This document shows, piece by piece, positions 16,660-26,504 of a DNA stretch of 64,000 bases (position 1 is its first letter; every line of letters begins with the position of its first letter). The stretch covers positions 1 through 64,000 of the forward strand of contig NZ_FQZY01000019.1 of NCBI RefSeq assembly GCF_900142165.1, written 5' to 3'. The position numbers and the translations under genes are program-made. This DNA comes from Hespellia stercorisuis DSM 15480. Lineage in GTDB: Bacteria > Bacillota > Clostridia > Lachnospirales > Lachnospiraceae. The notes under the pieces are model-generated. The model had not been told where the DNA came from. It worked only from the letters and a program-made list of their open reading frames with translations, and did not search any database.

Positions 16660-17637
16660 ATGAAAGAATACAGATGGGCTACACTTGGTTGTGGCATTAT
16701 CGCAAATCAACTGGCACAGGCGATGGAGGCGAAAGGAAGACGGCTTTATTCCGTGGCAAACAGAACACATGACAAGGCGGTTGATTTCGCAGACAAGTAC
16801 GGAATCGAGAAGGTATATGACAAGATAGACGATGTGTTTGAGGATGAAGATGTAGATATTATTTACATCTCCACTCCGCATAACACGCACATCAATTATC
16901 TGAGAAAGGCACTGGCAGCAGGCAAACATGTGCTCTGTGAGAAATCCATCACACTGAATGACGAAGAACTCGGCGAGGCAGTGGCGCTGGCTGAGGAAAA
17001 CCACGTCATTCTGGCGGAGGCGATGACCATCTTCCACATGCCGATTTATAAGAAATTAAATGAGATTATAGAGTCCGGCAGACTTGGCGCGCTGAGTCTG
17101 GTTCAAATGAACTTTGGAAGCTACAAAGAATACGATATGGAAAACCGTTTCTTCAATCGCAGTCTGGCGGGAGGGGCAATGCTGGATATCGGCGTGTACG
17201 CACTGTCGTTTGTCAGATGGTTCCTCTCTTCCAAGCCGGATCAGATCGTTTCCCAGGTGACCTATGCACCGACAGGGGTAGATGAAAAAGCCAGCATTCT
17301 GCTGAAAAACCCGGAGGAGGAGATGGCGACTGTGATCCTTTCGCTTCATGCGAAACAGCCGAAACGCGGCACGATCAGCTTTGAAAAAGGATACATTGAG
17401 ATGTTTGAGTATCCCCGCGGGGAGAGTGCTGTCATTACGTATACGGAGGATGGCCATACAGAAGTCATCGAAGCCGGTGCGACAGCGGATGCCCTGCAGT
17501 ACGAGGTGGAGGACATGGAGATGGCGGTGTCAGGAGAACGCGATGAGATGCATTTGGACTATACAGTCGATGTGATGGATATGATGTCGCAGATCCGCAG
17601 GGACTGGGGAATGAAATACCCGGAAGAGGAAAAGTAG
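16660..17637 (+). CDS. Gfo/Idh/MocA-family NAD(P)-dependent oxidoreductase
   Basis: A 325-residue protein. The N-terminal Rossmann fold has a GCG-type nucleotide motif (ATLGCGIIANQLAQAM, residues 7-22) and IIYISTPHNTHINYLRKAL with the GKHVLCEKSI block (catalytic Lys near residue 96). The C-terminal half is the mixed sheet domain, with GGAMLDIGVYAL (conserved Asp and Tyr). Family members oxidise or reduce sugars, inositols or their phosphates. It follows the PTS gene by 48 bases with no terminator between, so it probably acts on the phosphosugar delivered by that transporter. The start at 16660 is preceded by GGAGG. Confidence 0.87.
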   Translation: MKEYRWATLGCGIIANQLAQAMEAKGRRLYSVANRTHDKAVDFADKYGIEKVYDKIDDVFEDEDVDIIYISTPHNTHINYLRKALAAGKHVLCEKSITLNDEELGEAVALAEENHVILAEAMTIFHMPIYKKLNEIIESGRLGALSLVQMNFGSYKEYDMENRFFNRSLAGGAMLDIGVYALSFVRWFLSSKPDQIVSQVTYAPTGVDEKASILLKNPEEEMATVILSLHAKQPKRGTISFEKGYIEMFEYPRGESAVITYTEDGHTEVIEAGATADALQYEVEDMEMAVSGERDEMHLDYTVDVMDMMSQIRRDWGMKYPEEEK

Positions 17638-17718
17638 AAAAACACCTGAAAAATGTGAACATATAATCTGACGGAGAGTGTGAAAAATAAAACAATTGCG
17701 TGAAAAAGAAATCAATTG

Positions 17719-17748
17719 TTGACAGAATACTGAATAGTCACGTATAAT
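17719..17748 (+). promoter_or_regulatory. Promoter of glycine operon 1
   Basis: TTGACA (17719-17724) and TATAAT (17743-17748) are separated by 18 bases, ahead of the glycine riboswitch. The -35 overlaps the right arm of an ACAATTG/CAATTGT dyad (17694-17720) that could hold a terminator-like stem for the upstream gene or an operator. Confidence 0.72.
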
Positions 17749-17778
17749 GACGTTAATTTCATACATCGGATGATGGGT

Positions 17779-17985
17779 TCGAGAGAGACCTTCTCTAAGT
17801 CAGTATACGCATGATAACAGAGTGAGGAGGCGCCGAAGGGGAAAGTGAACATTTGAAACTCTCAGGCAAAAGGATTGAATCCGGACGAAACTCTGGAGAA
17901 CAGTAGTTTATGTACCGACGAAGTAACGGAACGAATGTGGCGACATTTGGTGAAGGAATCTTTCAGGTAAAAGGACAGAGACGAA
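17779..17985 (+). ncRNA. Tandem glycine riboswitch
   Basis: Two consecutive glycine aptamers. The first has the conserved words GCGCCGAAGGGGAAAG and CTCTCAGGCAAAAGG, closing with CTCTGGAG against GAGAGAG. The second has ACCGACGAAG, then TTTCAGGTAAAAGGACAGAG. The two are joined by the short linker typical of the class. The expression platform is the terminator at 17980-18027, whose 5' arm begins within the last bases of aptamer 2. Glycine binding would be expected to favour read-through, giving glycine-induced glycine catabolism. Aptamer boundaries are approximate. Confidence 0.93.
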
Positions 17986-18027
17986 TATGGATATCGAGTC
18001 AATTGATATTTGTGTTTGTCTTTTTTT
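17980..18027 (+). terminator. Riboswitch-controlled intrinsic terminator
   Basis: Positions 17980-17995 and 18005-18020 can pair for 16 bp, using several G-U pairs, around a 9-base loop. Seven T residues follow (18021-18027). The 5' arm starts in the P1 region of the second glycine aptamer, so ligand binding and termination compete. Many G-U pairs make it a weak, switchable stem. Confidence 0.8.
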
Positions 18028-18116
18028 AATACCTGTTAAAAAAATGGCAAGAGTAAACAGATTGACCGGGAGGGAAATTCGATCGAGGATACACAAGAAA
18101 AAGGAGGAAGTAAAAC

Positions 18117-19367
18117 ATGGTAGAATCAGTAATGAATTTTGTCGGACAGTACGACGAAGAGGTAGGCAGTGCATTGAAGGCAGAGTGCAAAAGACAGCGC
18201 AGAAATCTGGAGCTCATCGCATCCGAGAACATTGTTTCAGAGGCGGTCATGATGGCAATCGGTACAGTACCGACAAACAAGTATGCGGAAGGGTATCCGG
18301 GGAAACGCTATTATGGCGGTTGTGAAGAGGTGGATGTGCTGGAGAATCTGGCAATCGAGAGAGCGAAGAAGCTGTTCGGATGTGACCACGTCTGTGTGCA
18401 GCCACACTCGGGAGCAAACGCGAACAATGCAGTATATCAGGCATTTTTGAAACCGGGAGACACTGTGCTCGGTCTGGATCTGGCAAACGGCGGACATCTG
18501 ACACACGGTTCACCGGTGAATATGTCGGGGATTCTGTACAACTTTATTCCGTACAGTGTCAACGAGGAGGGTTACATAGACTACGAGGCGGTCAGAGCAC
18601 TGGCGAAAGAGCATAAACCGAAGATGATCGTTGCGGGGGCAAGTGCATATCCGAGAGCAATCAGGTTCGATGTATTTGCGGACATCGCCAAAGAGGTAGG
18701 AGCATATCTCTTCGTGGATATGGCCCACATTGCAGGACTGGTTGCGGCAGGGCTTCACCAGAGTCCGGTACCGTACGCGGACGTCGTGACAACAACAACC
18801 CATAAGACGCTCAGAGGCCCACGAGGCGGGATGATCATGTGCAGGGAGGAATATGCAAAGGCGGTCAACAAGGCCATTTTCCCGGGAACACAGGGGGGAC
18901 CGCTGATGAATGTAATCGCAGCCAAAGCAGTCAGCTTCGGTGAGGCTCTGAAACCGGAATTTAAGACCTATCAGGAGCAGGTGCTTAAAAATGCAAAAGC
19001 ACTGGCAGAATCTCTGACAGCGGAAGGCTTTCAGCTGGTGAGCGGAGGAACCGATAACCACTTGATGCTGGTGGACCTGCAGAACATGGATGTGACCGGT
19101 AAAGAGATGCAGAGACGACTGGATGAGGTATATATCACCGTCAACAAGAACACCGTGCCGAACGACCCGCAGAGCCCATTTGTCACAAGTGGAATCCGAA
19201 TAGGAACACCTGCGGTTACGACAAGAGGACTGAAAGAAGAGGACATGAAGGTAATTGGCCATCTCATCAAATTGACGGCGACAGAATTTGAGGAAAAGGC
19301 GGATGAAATCCGTGCTGCGGTAAATAAGATCTGTGCAAAATATCCGCTTTATGAGCAAACAAAGTAA
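18117..19367 (+). CDS. glyA: Serine hydroxymethyltransferase
   Basis: A 416-residue PLP enzyme that interconverts serine plus tetrahydrofolate with glycine plus 5,10-methylene-tetrahydrofolate in the cytosol. The PLP lysine is Lys230 in [24 protein letters not shown] and [15 protein letters not shown] are textbook SHMT blocks. Length matches bacterial GlyA. It is the first gene after the glycine riboswitch, with AAGGAGG ahead of the ATG. Placement with the glycine cleavage genes means that methylene-THF from one glycine can be used to turn a second glycine into serine, which the sdaAB/sdaAA genes at the end of this operon can then deaminate. Confidence 0.97.
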   Translation: MVESVMNFVGQYDEEVGSALKAECKRQRRNLELIASENIVSEAVMMAIGTVPTNKYAEGYPGKRYYGGCEEVDVLENLAIERAKKLFGCDHVCVQPHSGANANNAVYQAFLKPGDTVLGLDLANGGHLTHGSPVNMSGILYNFIPYSVNEEGYIDYEAVRALAKEHKPKMIVAGASAYPRAIRFDVFADIAKEVGAYLFVDMAHIAGLVAAGLHQSPVPYADVVTTTTHKTLRGPRGGMIMCREEYAKAVNKAIFPGTQGGPLMNVIAAKAVSFGEALKPEFKTYQEQVLKNAKALAESLTAEGFQLVSGGTDNHLMLVDLQNMDVTGKEMQRRLDEVYITVNKNTVPNDPQSPFVTSGIRIGTPAVTTRGLKEEDMKVIGHLIKLTATEFEEKADEIRAAVNKICAKYPLYEQTK

Positions 19368-19426
19368 AAAAGTAAGGGAACCCTATCAATAATAAATATC
19401 AAGTAACGAAAAAGAGGAGAAAAAGC

Positions 19427-20515
19427 ATGGAATTAAAAACACCACTTTACGATGCACACGTTGCAGCAGGCGGGAAAATCGTCCCATTTGGAGGATATCT
19501 TCTCCCGGTGCAGTACACGACAGGCGTAATTAAGGAGCACATGGCAGTTCGTACACAGGCAGGACTGTTTGATGTGTCTCACATGGGCGAGGTTATGTGC
19601 GAGGGCGCGGATGCGCTGAAAAATCTTCAGATGCTTCTGACCAACGATTTCACGAATATGGTGGACGGCCAGGCACGGTACAGCCCGATGTGCAACGAAA
19701 ATGGCGGAACCGTTGATGATTTGATCGTTTACAAGAAAAAAGATGACTGCTACTTTATTGTTGTGAATGCATCCAATAAGGACAAGGATTACCAGTGGAT
19801 GCTGGATCACCAGTCCGGTGATGTGACATTTACAGATATTTCCGATTCCATGGGACAGATCGCACTGCAGGGACCGAAGGCGATGGAAATCCTCCGCAAG
19901 GTGACTTCCGAGGAAAGTATTCCGAAAAAATATTATCACGCGGTGTTCGATGCAGAGGTCGCAGGAATGAAGTGCATCGTATCCAAGACTGGGTATACCG
20001 GGGAAGACGGTGTGGAAATCTACATTGACAGCAAACAGGTTGAGAAAATGTGGAATGTCCTGCTGGAAAACGGAAAAGAAGAAGGTCTGATCCCATGTGG
20101 TCTGGGTGCGCGTGACACACTTCGTATGGAGGCATCTATGCCGCTTTACGGACATGAGATGGATGACGAGATCACACCGCTTGAGACCGGACTCGGATTC
20201 GCAGTGAAGATGGCGAAAGAGGACTTTATCGGCAAGAAAGCAATCGAAGAAAAAGGAGAACTGACAAGAAAGCGTGTGGGACTGAAGGTCGTGGGCCGCG
20301 GAATCATCCGAGAGCATGAGGATGTGTATGTGGGAGAGCAGATGGTTGGGCATACGACATCGGGAACCCACTGCCCATTTCTGGGGTATCCGATCGCCAT
20401 GGCACTTCTTGATATTGCGTACACAGAGATCGGAACGCAGGTAGAGGTCGAGGTGCGGGGGCGGAAAGTGGCAGCAGAGATCGTTGCACTTCCATTCTAC
20501 AAACGCAGTAAGTAA
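19427..20515 (+). CDS. gcvT: Glycine cleavage system T protein (aminomethyltransferase), copy 1
   Basis: A 362-residue folate-dependent aminomethyltransferase. It releases ammonia from the aminomethyl-lipoyl arm of GcvH and passes the carbon to tetrahydrofolate. Typical blocks are [18 protein letters not shown] near residue 37, [11 protein letters not shown] and the C-terminal [18 protein letters not shown]. It is colinear with a second copy at 29490-30578 of exactly the same length. In operon 1 it follows glyA after 59 bases; AAAGAGGAG precedes the start. Confidence 0.96.
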   Translation: MELKTPLYDAHVAAGGKIVPFGGYLLPVQYTTGVIKEHMAVRTQAGLFDVSHMGEVMCEGADALKNLQMLLTNDFTNMVDGQARYSPMCNENGGTVDDLIVYKKKDDCYFIVVNASNKDKDYQWMLDHQSGDVTFTDISDSMGQIALQGPKAMEILRKVTSEESIPKKYYHAVFDAEVAGMKCIVSKTGYTGEDGVEIYIDSKQVEKMWNVLLENGKEEGLIPCGLGARDTLRMEASMPLYGHEMDDEITPLETGLGFAVKMAKEDFIGKKAIEEKGELTRKRVGLKVVGRGIIREHEDVYVGEQMVGHTTSGTHCPFLGYPIAMALLDIAYTEIGTQVEVEVRGRKVAAEIVALPFYKRSK

Positions 20516-20628
20516 AAAACATAAAATGCAGTCAGGAATAAAGAAACAAAAAATGACATAAATTCAGTCAGAAAAGAAGTTGGAAAAAGAAAACAAAGAT
20601 TGTGTCAGGAGAAAAGGAGAACAAAGTC

Positions 20629-21009
20629 ATGAAATTAGGAGAAGGTCTGGTTTATTCAAAATCACACGAGTGGGTGAAATTCGAGGGAGATACCGCATGG
20701 GTAGGTCTGACAGATTACGCACAGTCAGAATTGGGAGATCTTGTTTACGTAAACCTCCCGGAGGCTGGAGATGAGATCGAGGTAGAGGAGACATTTGCAG
20801 ACGTAGAATCTGTAAAGGCAGTGTCCGATGTATACTCACCGATCACAGGAACCGTGTGCGAGATCAATGAGGAACTGCTCGACAGCCCGGAGAAGATCAA
20901 CGAAGATCCATACGGAGCATGGTTGGTAAAGGTAGAAAATGTTACGGCGAAGGAAGAGCTTCTGTCAGGGGAAGAGTACGAGGCATTTGTAGCAAGCGAG
21001 CAGGCATAG
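20629..21009 (+). CDS. gcvH: Glycine cleavage system H protein, copy 1
   Basis: A 126-residue lipoyl carrier protein that shuttles the aminomethyl group between GcvP, GcvT and Lpd. The lipoylated residue is Lys63 in [18 protein letters not shown]. The start is set at 20629 ([15 protein letters not shown]), preceded by AAAGGAG; a frame extending to 20602 lacks a ribosome site. The 113-base gap from gcvT is the longest among the early genes of this operon, but I see no clear structure in it. Confidence 0.96.
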   Translation: MKLGEGLVYSKSHEWVKFEGDTAWVGLTDYAQSELGDLVYVNLPEAGDEIEVEETFADVESVKAVSDVYSPITGTVCEINEELLDSPEKINEDPYGAWLVKVENVTAKEELLSGEEYEAFVASEQA

Positions 21010-21037
21010 GAGAAATGTAAAATACGGGAGGTGTCAT

Positions 21038-22357
21038 ATGGGAAGTTATGTCCCTACAACAGAAAAAGAACGCCGGGAAATGCTGTCAGAGATAGGTTTT
21101 CAGAATATCAATGATCTTTTCAGCCATATTCCGGATGAGGTAAAGGTAAAAGACGGCCTGCAGATTCCTGAGGGAATGTCAGAGCTGGAGGTGCGCAGAA
21201 AAATACAGAAAATTGCAGGAAAAAACAAGGTCTTTTCTCAGGTATACCGGGGAGCGGGCGCATACAGACATTTTATTCCCGCAATTGTTAAGAGCGTGAT
21301 TTCAAAAGAGAATCTGCTGACCGCTTACACCCCTTATCAGGCAGAGATCAGCCAGGGAATCCTGCAGTCCATTTTCGAGTATCAGACCATGATCTGTGAT
21401 CTCACAGGAATGGATGTCTCCAACGCATGTGTGTACGATGGAGCGGAGGCAGCGGCGGAGAGTGTTGCCATGTGCAGAGAGAGAAAGCGCGCAAAAGCGT
21501 TCGTCTCAGCAGCGGTACCGCCGTATGTGATGGAAGCAATCAAAACGTATGTGTTCGGAAATGAGATGGAACTCGAGATCATTCCGGAGAAAGACGGCAT
21601 TACGGATATCGCATATCTTCAGGAGCACATCGACAAGACAACAGCCTGCGTCTATATCCAGCAGCCAAACTACTACGGCAATCTGGAGGATGCGAGTGCA
21701 CTGGAAACGGTGATACACGAGGCGGGTGCGAAGTATATTATGGGCGTGAACCCGACCGCTCTGGGTGTGATGAAAACACCGGGAGAGTACGGTGCGGACG
21801 TGGCGGTCGGCGAGGGCCAGCCGCTGGGACTGCCGCTCGCATTCGGCGGGCCGTATATCGGATTTATGGCAAGCGTGGATTCTATGATGCGCAAGCTGCC
21901 GGGCAGAATTGTCGGACAGACCAGTGACAGCAACGGAAAGACCGGTTACGTGCTGACCCTTCAGGCGAGAGAGCAGCATATCCGCCGGGAGAAAGCATCC
22001 AGCAACATCTGCTCCAACGAGGCACTCTGTGCGCTGGCAGTGGGAACCTACCTGTCAGCTATGGGAAGAGAGGGATTCCGCGAGGTGGCAGTGCAGTGCA
22101 GCTCCAAGGCACATTATCTGGCAGCAGAACTGGAAAAGATCGGTTATGAATTACAGAATAAAACAGAGTTCTTCCATGAGTTTGTGACGAACTCGAAAGC
22201 ACCGGTTTTGAAGGTGATGGAGGCGCTGGAGGCACATGGCATTCTCGGAGGGCTGCCGCTTGCAGGCGACCGCGAGGGTCAGATCCTGTGGTGCGCGACC
22301 GAGATGAACAGCAAATCAGAAATCGATGAGATGATACAGATCTTGAAGGAGGTGTAG
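21038..22357 (+). CDS. gcvPA: Glycine dehydrogenase (decarboxylating) subunit 1, copy 1
   Basis: A 439-residue N-terminal half of the split P protein, as usual in Firmicutes. The block FRGAGAYRHFIP near 69-80 and YTPYQAEISQGILQSIFEYQT near 100 are typical. With the next gene it forms the heterotetrameric PLP decarboxylase that removes CO2 from glycine and loads the aminomethyl group on GcvH. GGGAGGTG precedes the ATG. Only three bases separate it from gcvPB, so equimolar translation is likely. Confidence 0.96.
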   Translation: MGSYVPTTEKERREMLSEIGFQNINDLFSHIPDEVKVKDGLQIPEGMSELEVRRKIQKIAGKNKVFSQVYRGAGAYRHFIPAIVKSVISKENLLTAYTPYQAEISQGILQSIFEYQTMICDLTGMDVSNACVYDGAEAAAESVAMCRERKRAKAFVSAAVPPYVMEAIKTYVFGNEMELEIIPEKDGITDIAYLQEHIDKTTACVYIQQPNYYGNLEDASALETVIHEAGAKYIMGVNPTALGVMKTPGEYGADVAVGEGQPLGLPLAFGGPYIGFMASVDSMMRKLPGRIVGQTSDSNGKTGYVLTLQAREQHIRREKASSNICSNEALCALAVGTYLSAMGREGFREVAVQCSSKAHYLAAELEKIGYELQNKTEFFHEFVTNSKAPVLKVMEALEAHGILGGLPLAGDREGQILWCATEMNSKSEIDEMIQILKEV

Positions 22358-22360
22358 AGC

Positions 22361-23785
22361 ATGCTGGTATTTGAAAAGAGTAAAGAAGGAAGAGGATTTA
22401 GTTCCCTGCCGGCCTGTGATGTGCCTGAGGTACTGCCGAAAGAGGAGTACAGAAGAGGTCTGGAACTGCATTTGCCTGAGATTTCGGAGAATGATCTCAG
22501 CAGACATTATACAGAGCTTGCCAAAAAATCATATGGTGTCAATGACGGATTTTATCCGCTGGGTTCCTGCACCATGAAATACAACCCGAAAATCAATGAA
22601 GACATGGCGGGACTGCCGCAGTTTACAGAAATTCATCCCCTGCAGCCGGAGAGCACCATACAGGGATGTCTGGAAGTGATTCAGAAAGCAGAAGAGTATC
22701 TCTGCGAGATCACGGGTATGAACCGCATGACCATGCAGCCGGCAGCAGGAGCGCACGGCGAGTTTACCGGGCTTCTCCTGATCAAGGCATATCATGAGAG
22801 CAGAGGGGATCACAAGCGGACGAAGATCATCGTTCCGGACTCTGCACATGGAACCAACCCTGCGAGTGCGACTATGGCCGGATATTCGGTTGTGAGCGTT
22901 CCATCCATGGAAGACGGATGTGTGGATCTGGAAAAACTGAGAGCAGTTGTGGGCGAGGACACGGCGGGACTGATGCTGACCAACCCGAATACAGTGGGAC
23001 TGTTTGACAAAAACATACTGGAGATCACCGATATCATTCATGAGTGCGGCGGTGTGAACTACTACGACGGTGCGAACCTGAATGCCGTGATGGGAATCGT
23101 GAGACCGGGAGACATGGGATTCGATGTCATTCATCTGAACCTGCATAAGACCTTCTCCACACCGCACGGCGGTGGCGGCCCGGGAAGCGGCCCTGTGGGA
23201 TGTAAAGAATTTCTTGCGGAATTTCTTCCGTCTGTGCTGGTCGAGGGAACAGAGAAGCTTACGCTCAAAAAACCGGAGCACAGCATCGGTGAGGTGAAGA
23301 GCTTTTACGGAAATTTCCTTGTGGTAGTACGTGCACTGACTTATCTGATGACGCTTGGCAAAGAAGGGATTCCGGAGGCGAGCCAGAACGCTGTGCTGAA
23401 TGCAAATTATATGATGAACAAGCTGAAGGATATCTATCCGATGGCTTACGACGAAGTGTGCATGCATGAATTTGTCATGTCCATGGAGGAATTGAAGAAA
23501 GGGACAGGCGTTTCTGCACTGGATATTGCGAAAGGACTGGTGGACAACGGGATTCATCCGCCGACCATGTACTTCCCGCTGATCGTCCATGAGGCACTGA
23601 TGGTAGAGCCGACGGAGACCGAGTCAAAAGAGACGATGGACAAAGCGATTAAAGTATTCAGAAAAATCTATAACTTTGCGATCACGGCACCGGATTCACT
23701 GCATCAGGCACCGGTAACGACACCAGTTACAAGACTGGACGAAGTAGAAGCGGCAAGAAATCCGGTTCTGCGATATCAGTTTTAA
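22361..23785 (+). CDS. gcvPB: Glycine dehydrogenase (decarboxylating) subunit 2, copy 1
   Basis: A 474-residue C-terminal half of P protein carrying the PLP site. The cofactor Lys is in [20 protein letters not shown] near residue 265. [31 protein letters not shown] and the [18 protein letters not shown] block are also diagnostic. It is followed by a 147-base gap holding a strong hairpin before lplA, unlike the tight spacing upstream. Confidence 0.96.
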   Translation: MLVFEKSKEGRGFSSLPACDVPEVLPKEEYRRGLELHLPEISENDLSRHYTELAKKSYGVNDGFYPLGSCTMKYNPKINEDMAGLPQFTEIHPLQPESTIQGCLEVIQKAEEYLCEITGMNRMTMQPAAGAHGEFTGLLLIKAYHESRGDHKRTKIIVPDSAHGTNPASATMAGYSVVSVPSMEDGCVDLEKLRAVVGEDTAGLMLTNPNTVGLFDKNILEITDIIHECGGVNYYDGANLNAVMGIVRPGDMGFDVIHLNLHKTFSTPHGGGGPGSGPVGCKEFLAEFLPSVLVEGTEKLTLKKPEHSIGEVKSFYGNFLVVVRALTYLMTLGKEGIPEASQNAVLNANYMMNKLKDIYPMAYDEVCMHEFVMSMEELKKGTGVSALDIAKGLVDNGIHPPTMYFPLIVHEALMVEPTETESKETMDKAIKVFRKIYNFAITAPDSLHQAPVTTPVTRLDEVEAARNPVLRYQF

Positions 23786-23819
23786 TTATTTCTAATCATT
23801 TTTAATAATTATGAAGCTT

Positions 23820-23867
23820 TTGGGGAATCCTGACAGTATATGGGAAACTGCCGGGATTGCGCCCCAA
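23820..23867 (+). other. Intergenic hairpin between gcvPB and lplA of operon 1
   Basis: TTGGGG (23820-23825) pairs with CCCCAA (23862-23867). Inside, AATCCTGACAGT and ACTGCCGGGATT pair with one mismatch. There is no T tract after it, so it is more likely an RNA-processing or stability element than a terminator. It could lower expression of lplA, lpdA and the sda genes relative to gcv. Confidence 0.55.
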
Positions 23868-23932
23868 GTGTAAAATAAAATCAGGCGGCAGAGCGGATTG
23901 CAGAGAACCGCTTTACACGAGAGGAAAAATGT

Positions 23933-24931
23933 ATGATAGAGCGTATTACGTACATAGAGAGTGACCAGGTGGATCCATATTGGAATCTGGCAATCGAAGA
24001 ACAGCTTCTGCTCAATTGCCGGGAGCAGGAGTGCATACTATATTTATGGCAGAATAAACAGACCGTTGTGATCGGACGCAATCAGAATGCATGGAAAGAA
24101 TGTCTTACCCATCAGCTGGAGGCAGATGGCGGATATCTGGTTCGGAGGCTTTCCGGCGGCGGTGCTGTTTATCATGATCTCGGGAATCTGAACTTCACAT
24201 TTCTGGTCCGCAGAGAGAATTATAATCTGGAAAAGCAGCTTCAGGTGATTCTGAGAGCGGTACAGATGCTCGGAATCTGTGCAGAAAAATCCGGGCGTAA
24301 CGATATTCTTGTGGACGGGAAGAAGTTTTCCGGGAACGCATTTTATGAGACCGGGGATTATTGTTACCATCACGGTACGTTAATGGTGAACGTCGATGTG
24401 AATGAGCTCTCGAAATATCTGACAGTTTCAAAGGAAAAGCTGAAACTCAAGGGTGTGGATTCTGTCCGTTCACGGGTAGTAAATCTGCGAGAACTAAATC
24501 CGGAGATTACAATAGAGAGTTTGAAGGCTGCGCTGCTGAAAGCATTTGAAGAGATTTATGGGATGCAGGCAGAAACCCGCAGCGTGGAAGATCTGGATGG
24601 CATACCGCTTGAAAAATCAGTGCAGAAGTTCGTGTCCTGGAATTGGATATATGGCCGGAAGATGGAGTTTCATCAGGAATTATCCCACCAGTTCCCATGG
24701 GGAAATTTTACGATGCAGCTTCAGATAGACAAGGGAAGAATCAAGGATGTTATGGTCTTTTCAGATTCCATGAAACCGGATATGATAGAGAACATTCCAA
24801 AATATTTAAAAAACCATACGTATGATAACCGGGTGCTCCATTCAGAGCTGGGCCTTTTCTGGACCACAGATCCACAGGAGGAGGCAATGTTGGAGGACAT
24901 CCGCGGCTGGGTGCGTACAGCAGAACTGTAA
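23933..24931 (+). CDS. lplA: Lipoate-protein ligase, copy 1
   Basis: A 332-residue ligase with an N-terminal biotin/lipoate ligase domain. The motif VRRLSGGGAVYHDLGNLNF (residues 71-90) and the RNDILVDGKKFSGNAFY block with the catalytic Lys near residue 124-128 are present, plus the C-terminal accessory domain (about 245-332). It activates salvaged lipoate with ATP and attaches it to GcvH lysine. A second copy at 39122-40120 has the same length and is visibly more similar to this one than the other duplicated genes are to each other. No lipoate synthase is in the window, so the operons appear to depend on lipoate scavenging or on genes elsewhere. Confidence 0.93.
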   Translation: MIERITYIESDQVDPYWNLAIEEQLLLNCREQECILYLWQNKQTVVIGRNQNAWKECLTHQLEADGGYLVRRLSGGGAVYHDLGNLNFTFLVRRENYNLEKQLQVILRAVQMLGICAEKSGRNDILVDGKKFSGNAFYETGDYCYHHGTLMVNVDVNELSKYLTVSKEKLKLKGVDSVRSRVVNLRELNPEITIESLKAALLKAFEEIYGMQAETRSVEDLDGIPLEKSVQKFVSWNWIYGRKMEFHQELSHQFPWGNFTMQLQIDKGRIKDVMVFSDSMKPDMIENIPKYLKNHTYDNRVLHSELGLFWTTDPQEEAMLEDIRGWVRTAEL

Positions 24932-24950
24932 GATCACAGAGCAGAGCTGG

Positions 24951-24977
24951 GGAGCAGATGCGGAATAGATCTGCTCC
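24951..24977 (+). other. Hairpin ahead of lpdA, copy 1
   Basis: GGAGCAGAT and ATCTGCTCC form a perfect 9-bp stem with a 9-base loop, in the 90-base gap before lpdA. No T tract follows. Confidence 0.5.
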
Positions 24978-25021
24978 GATTTGCACAATAATATTCAGAA
25001 GGGAATCAAAAAGGTGTCGAG

Positions 25022-26425
25022 ATGGAAAATAAATTTGATCTGATTGTGATCGGTGCAGGCCCGGGAGGCTATGTGGCAGCAATCAAGGCGGCAAAGCTGG
25101 GATTGAAAACGGCAGTCGTAGAGAACAGAGAAGTGGGCGGAACCTGTCTGAACCGTGGATGTATTCCTGCCAAGGCGATGATCCACGCGTCCTCATTATA
25201 TCGCGAGATACAGGAGAGCGAGCGCTTCGGAATTACCGCGCCGACGGTGTCGTATGATTATGGGAAAATTCTTGCATACAAAGAAGACACCAGTCGGAAA
25301 CTGAGCCAGGGAGTGGAGCAGCTGTTTCAGGGAAACGGAGTGACACTTTTAAATGGAGTGGGGACGCTGGAAAAAACAGGGGCAGTGACGGTTACCTCCG
25401 GGGGAGAGACGACAAGTTTTTACGCAGACAATGTGATACTTGCTACCGGCTCAAAGCCGCTGTGTATCCCGATTCAGGGAAAGGACCTTCCTCATGTGGT
25501 GACCAGCGATGAGCTGTTTCGTCTGGAGAAGGTTCCGGAAAGTCTGCTGATCATCGGCGGAGGTGTGATCGGCGTGGAGTTTGCAACGGTATTTGAAGCG
25601 CTGGGCAGCAAGGTGACGATCGTCGAGGCATTGCCAAGAATTATCGCCAACATGGACAAAGAATTTTCGCAGAATCTGAAGATGATCCTGAAAAAGCGCG
25701 GGATTGATATTCATACTTCGGCGACGGTCCTGCGTCTTGAACAGGATGGAGATCAGCTTGCCTGTGTCTTCTCGGAAAAAGATGCGGAGCAGAGTATCTC
25801 AGCAGAGTATGTACTGATGGCCGTGGGGCGCTGTCCGAATACCGACGGATTGTTTGGCGACGGAGTGGAGCTTGAGATGGAACGGGGACGTGTGGTGGTC
25901 GACGCGGCATTTCAGACCAGTATGGATTATGTCTATGCAATAGGAGATCTGATTAAGGGAGTACAGCTGGCCCACGCGGCAAGTGCACAGGGAATCTGCC
26001 TGGCAGAGCGCCTTGCGGGAGTGGATGCGACGGTAGATCTGAGCGTGGTGCCGGGATGTGTTTACACCAATCCCGAGATCGCATCCGTGGGTATGACAGA
26101 GGAAGAGGCAAAGGTACAGAACATTCCGGTAAAGACCGGGAAATTCATTATGAGTGCCAATGGAAAATCCCTGATTACCATGGAGGAGCGCGGTTTTGTG
26201 AAAGTGGTTGCCCACGCGGAGACGGAAGAGGTTCTGGGAGCACAGATGATGTGTGCTCGCGCTACGGATATGATCGGCGAATTTGGCACGGCAGTTGCCA
26301 ACCGCCTGACCGTGCACCAGATGCTGAAAGGAATGCGCGCGCATCCGACCTACAACGAAGCAGTCGGCGAGGCACTGGAAGCGATCGCGGGCGGAGCGAT
26401 TCACGTGATGCCGAAGAAAAGATAA
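25022..26425 (+). CDS. lpdA: Dihydrolipoyl dehydrogenase (L protein), copy 1
   Basis: A 467-residue flavoprotein that reoxidises the lipoyl arm of GcvH and reduces NAD+. FAD site: IGAGPGGYVAAIKAAKLG near residues 10-27. Redox disulfide: Cys42 and Cys47 in GGTCLNRGCIPAK. NAD site: IGGGVIGVEFATVFEALGSKV. Catalytic His-Glu pair: HPTYNEAVGEALE near the C terminus. There is no N-terminal lipoyl domain. It lies after lplA and before sdaAB with short gaps. The paralogue at 33918 is clearly more diverged than the paralogous lplA pair. Confidence 0.95.
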   Translation: MENKFDLIVIGAGPGGYVAAIKAAKLGLKTAVVENREVGGTCLNRGCIPAKAMIHASSLYREIQESERFGITAPTVSYDYGKILAYKEDTSRKLSQGVEQLFQGNGVTLLNGVGTLEKTGAVTVTSGGETTSFYADNVILATGSKPLCIPIQGKDLPHVVTSDELFRLEKVPESLLIIGGGVIGVEFATVFEALGSKVTIVEALPRIIANMDKEFSQNLKMILKKRGIDIHTSATVLRLEQDGDQLACVFSEKDAEQSISAEYVLMAVGRCPNTDGLFGDGVELEMERGRVVVDAAFQTSMDYVYAIGDLIKGVQLAHAASAQGICLAERLAGVDATVDLSVVPGCVYTNPEIASVGMTEEEAKVQNIPVKTGKFIMSANGKSLITMEERGFVKVVAHAETEEVLGAQMMCARATDMIGEFGTAVANRLTVHQMLKGMRAHPTYNEAVGEALEAIAGGAIHVMPKKR

Positions 26426-26504
26426 GGGATCAGGCCGTGCAGCAGGAGTCAATCAGCCGGTGAAGTGAAGAATTAAGAGAGAAAGAAGAAAATGAGGAAA
26501 ACAG

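Noticed and set aside
18510-19358. Long antisense open frames across glyA, gcvT and gcvPB genes
   Set aside because: These are shadows of highly conserved coding frames; Cys/His/Arg-rich composition and no ribosome sites.
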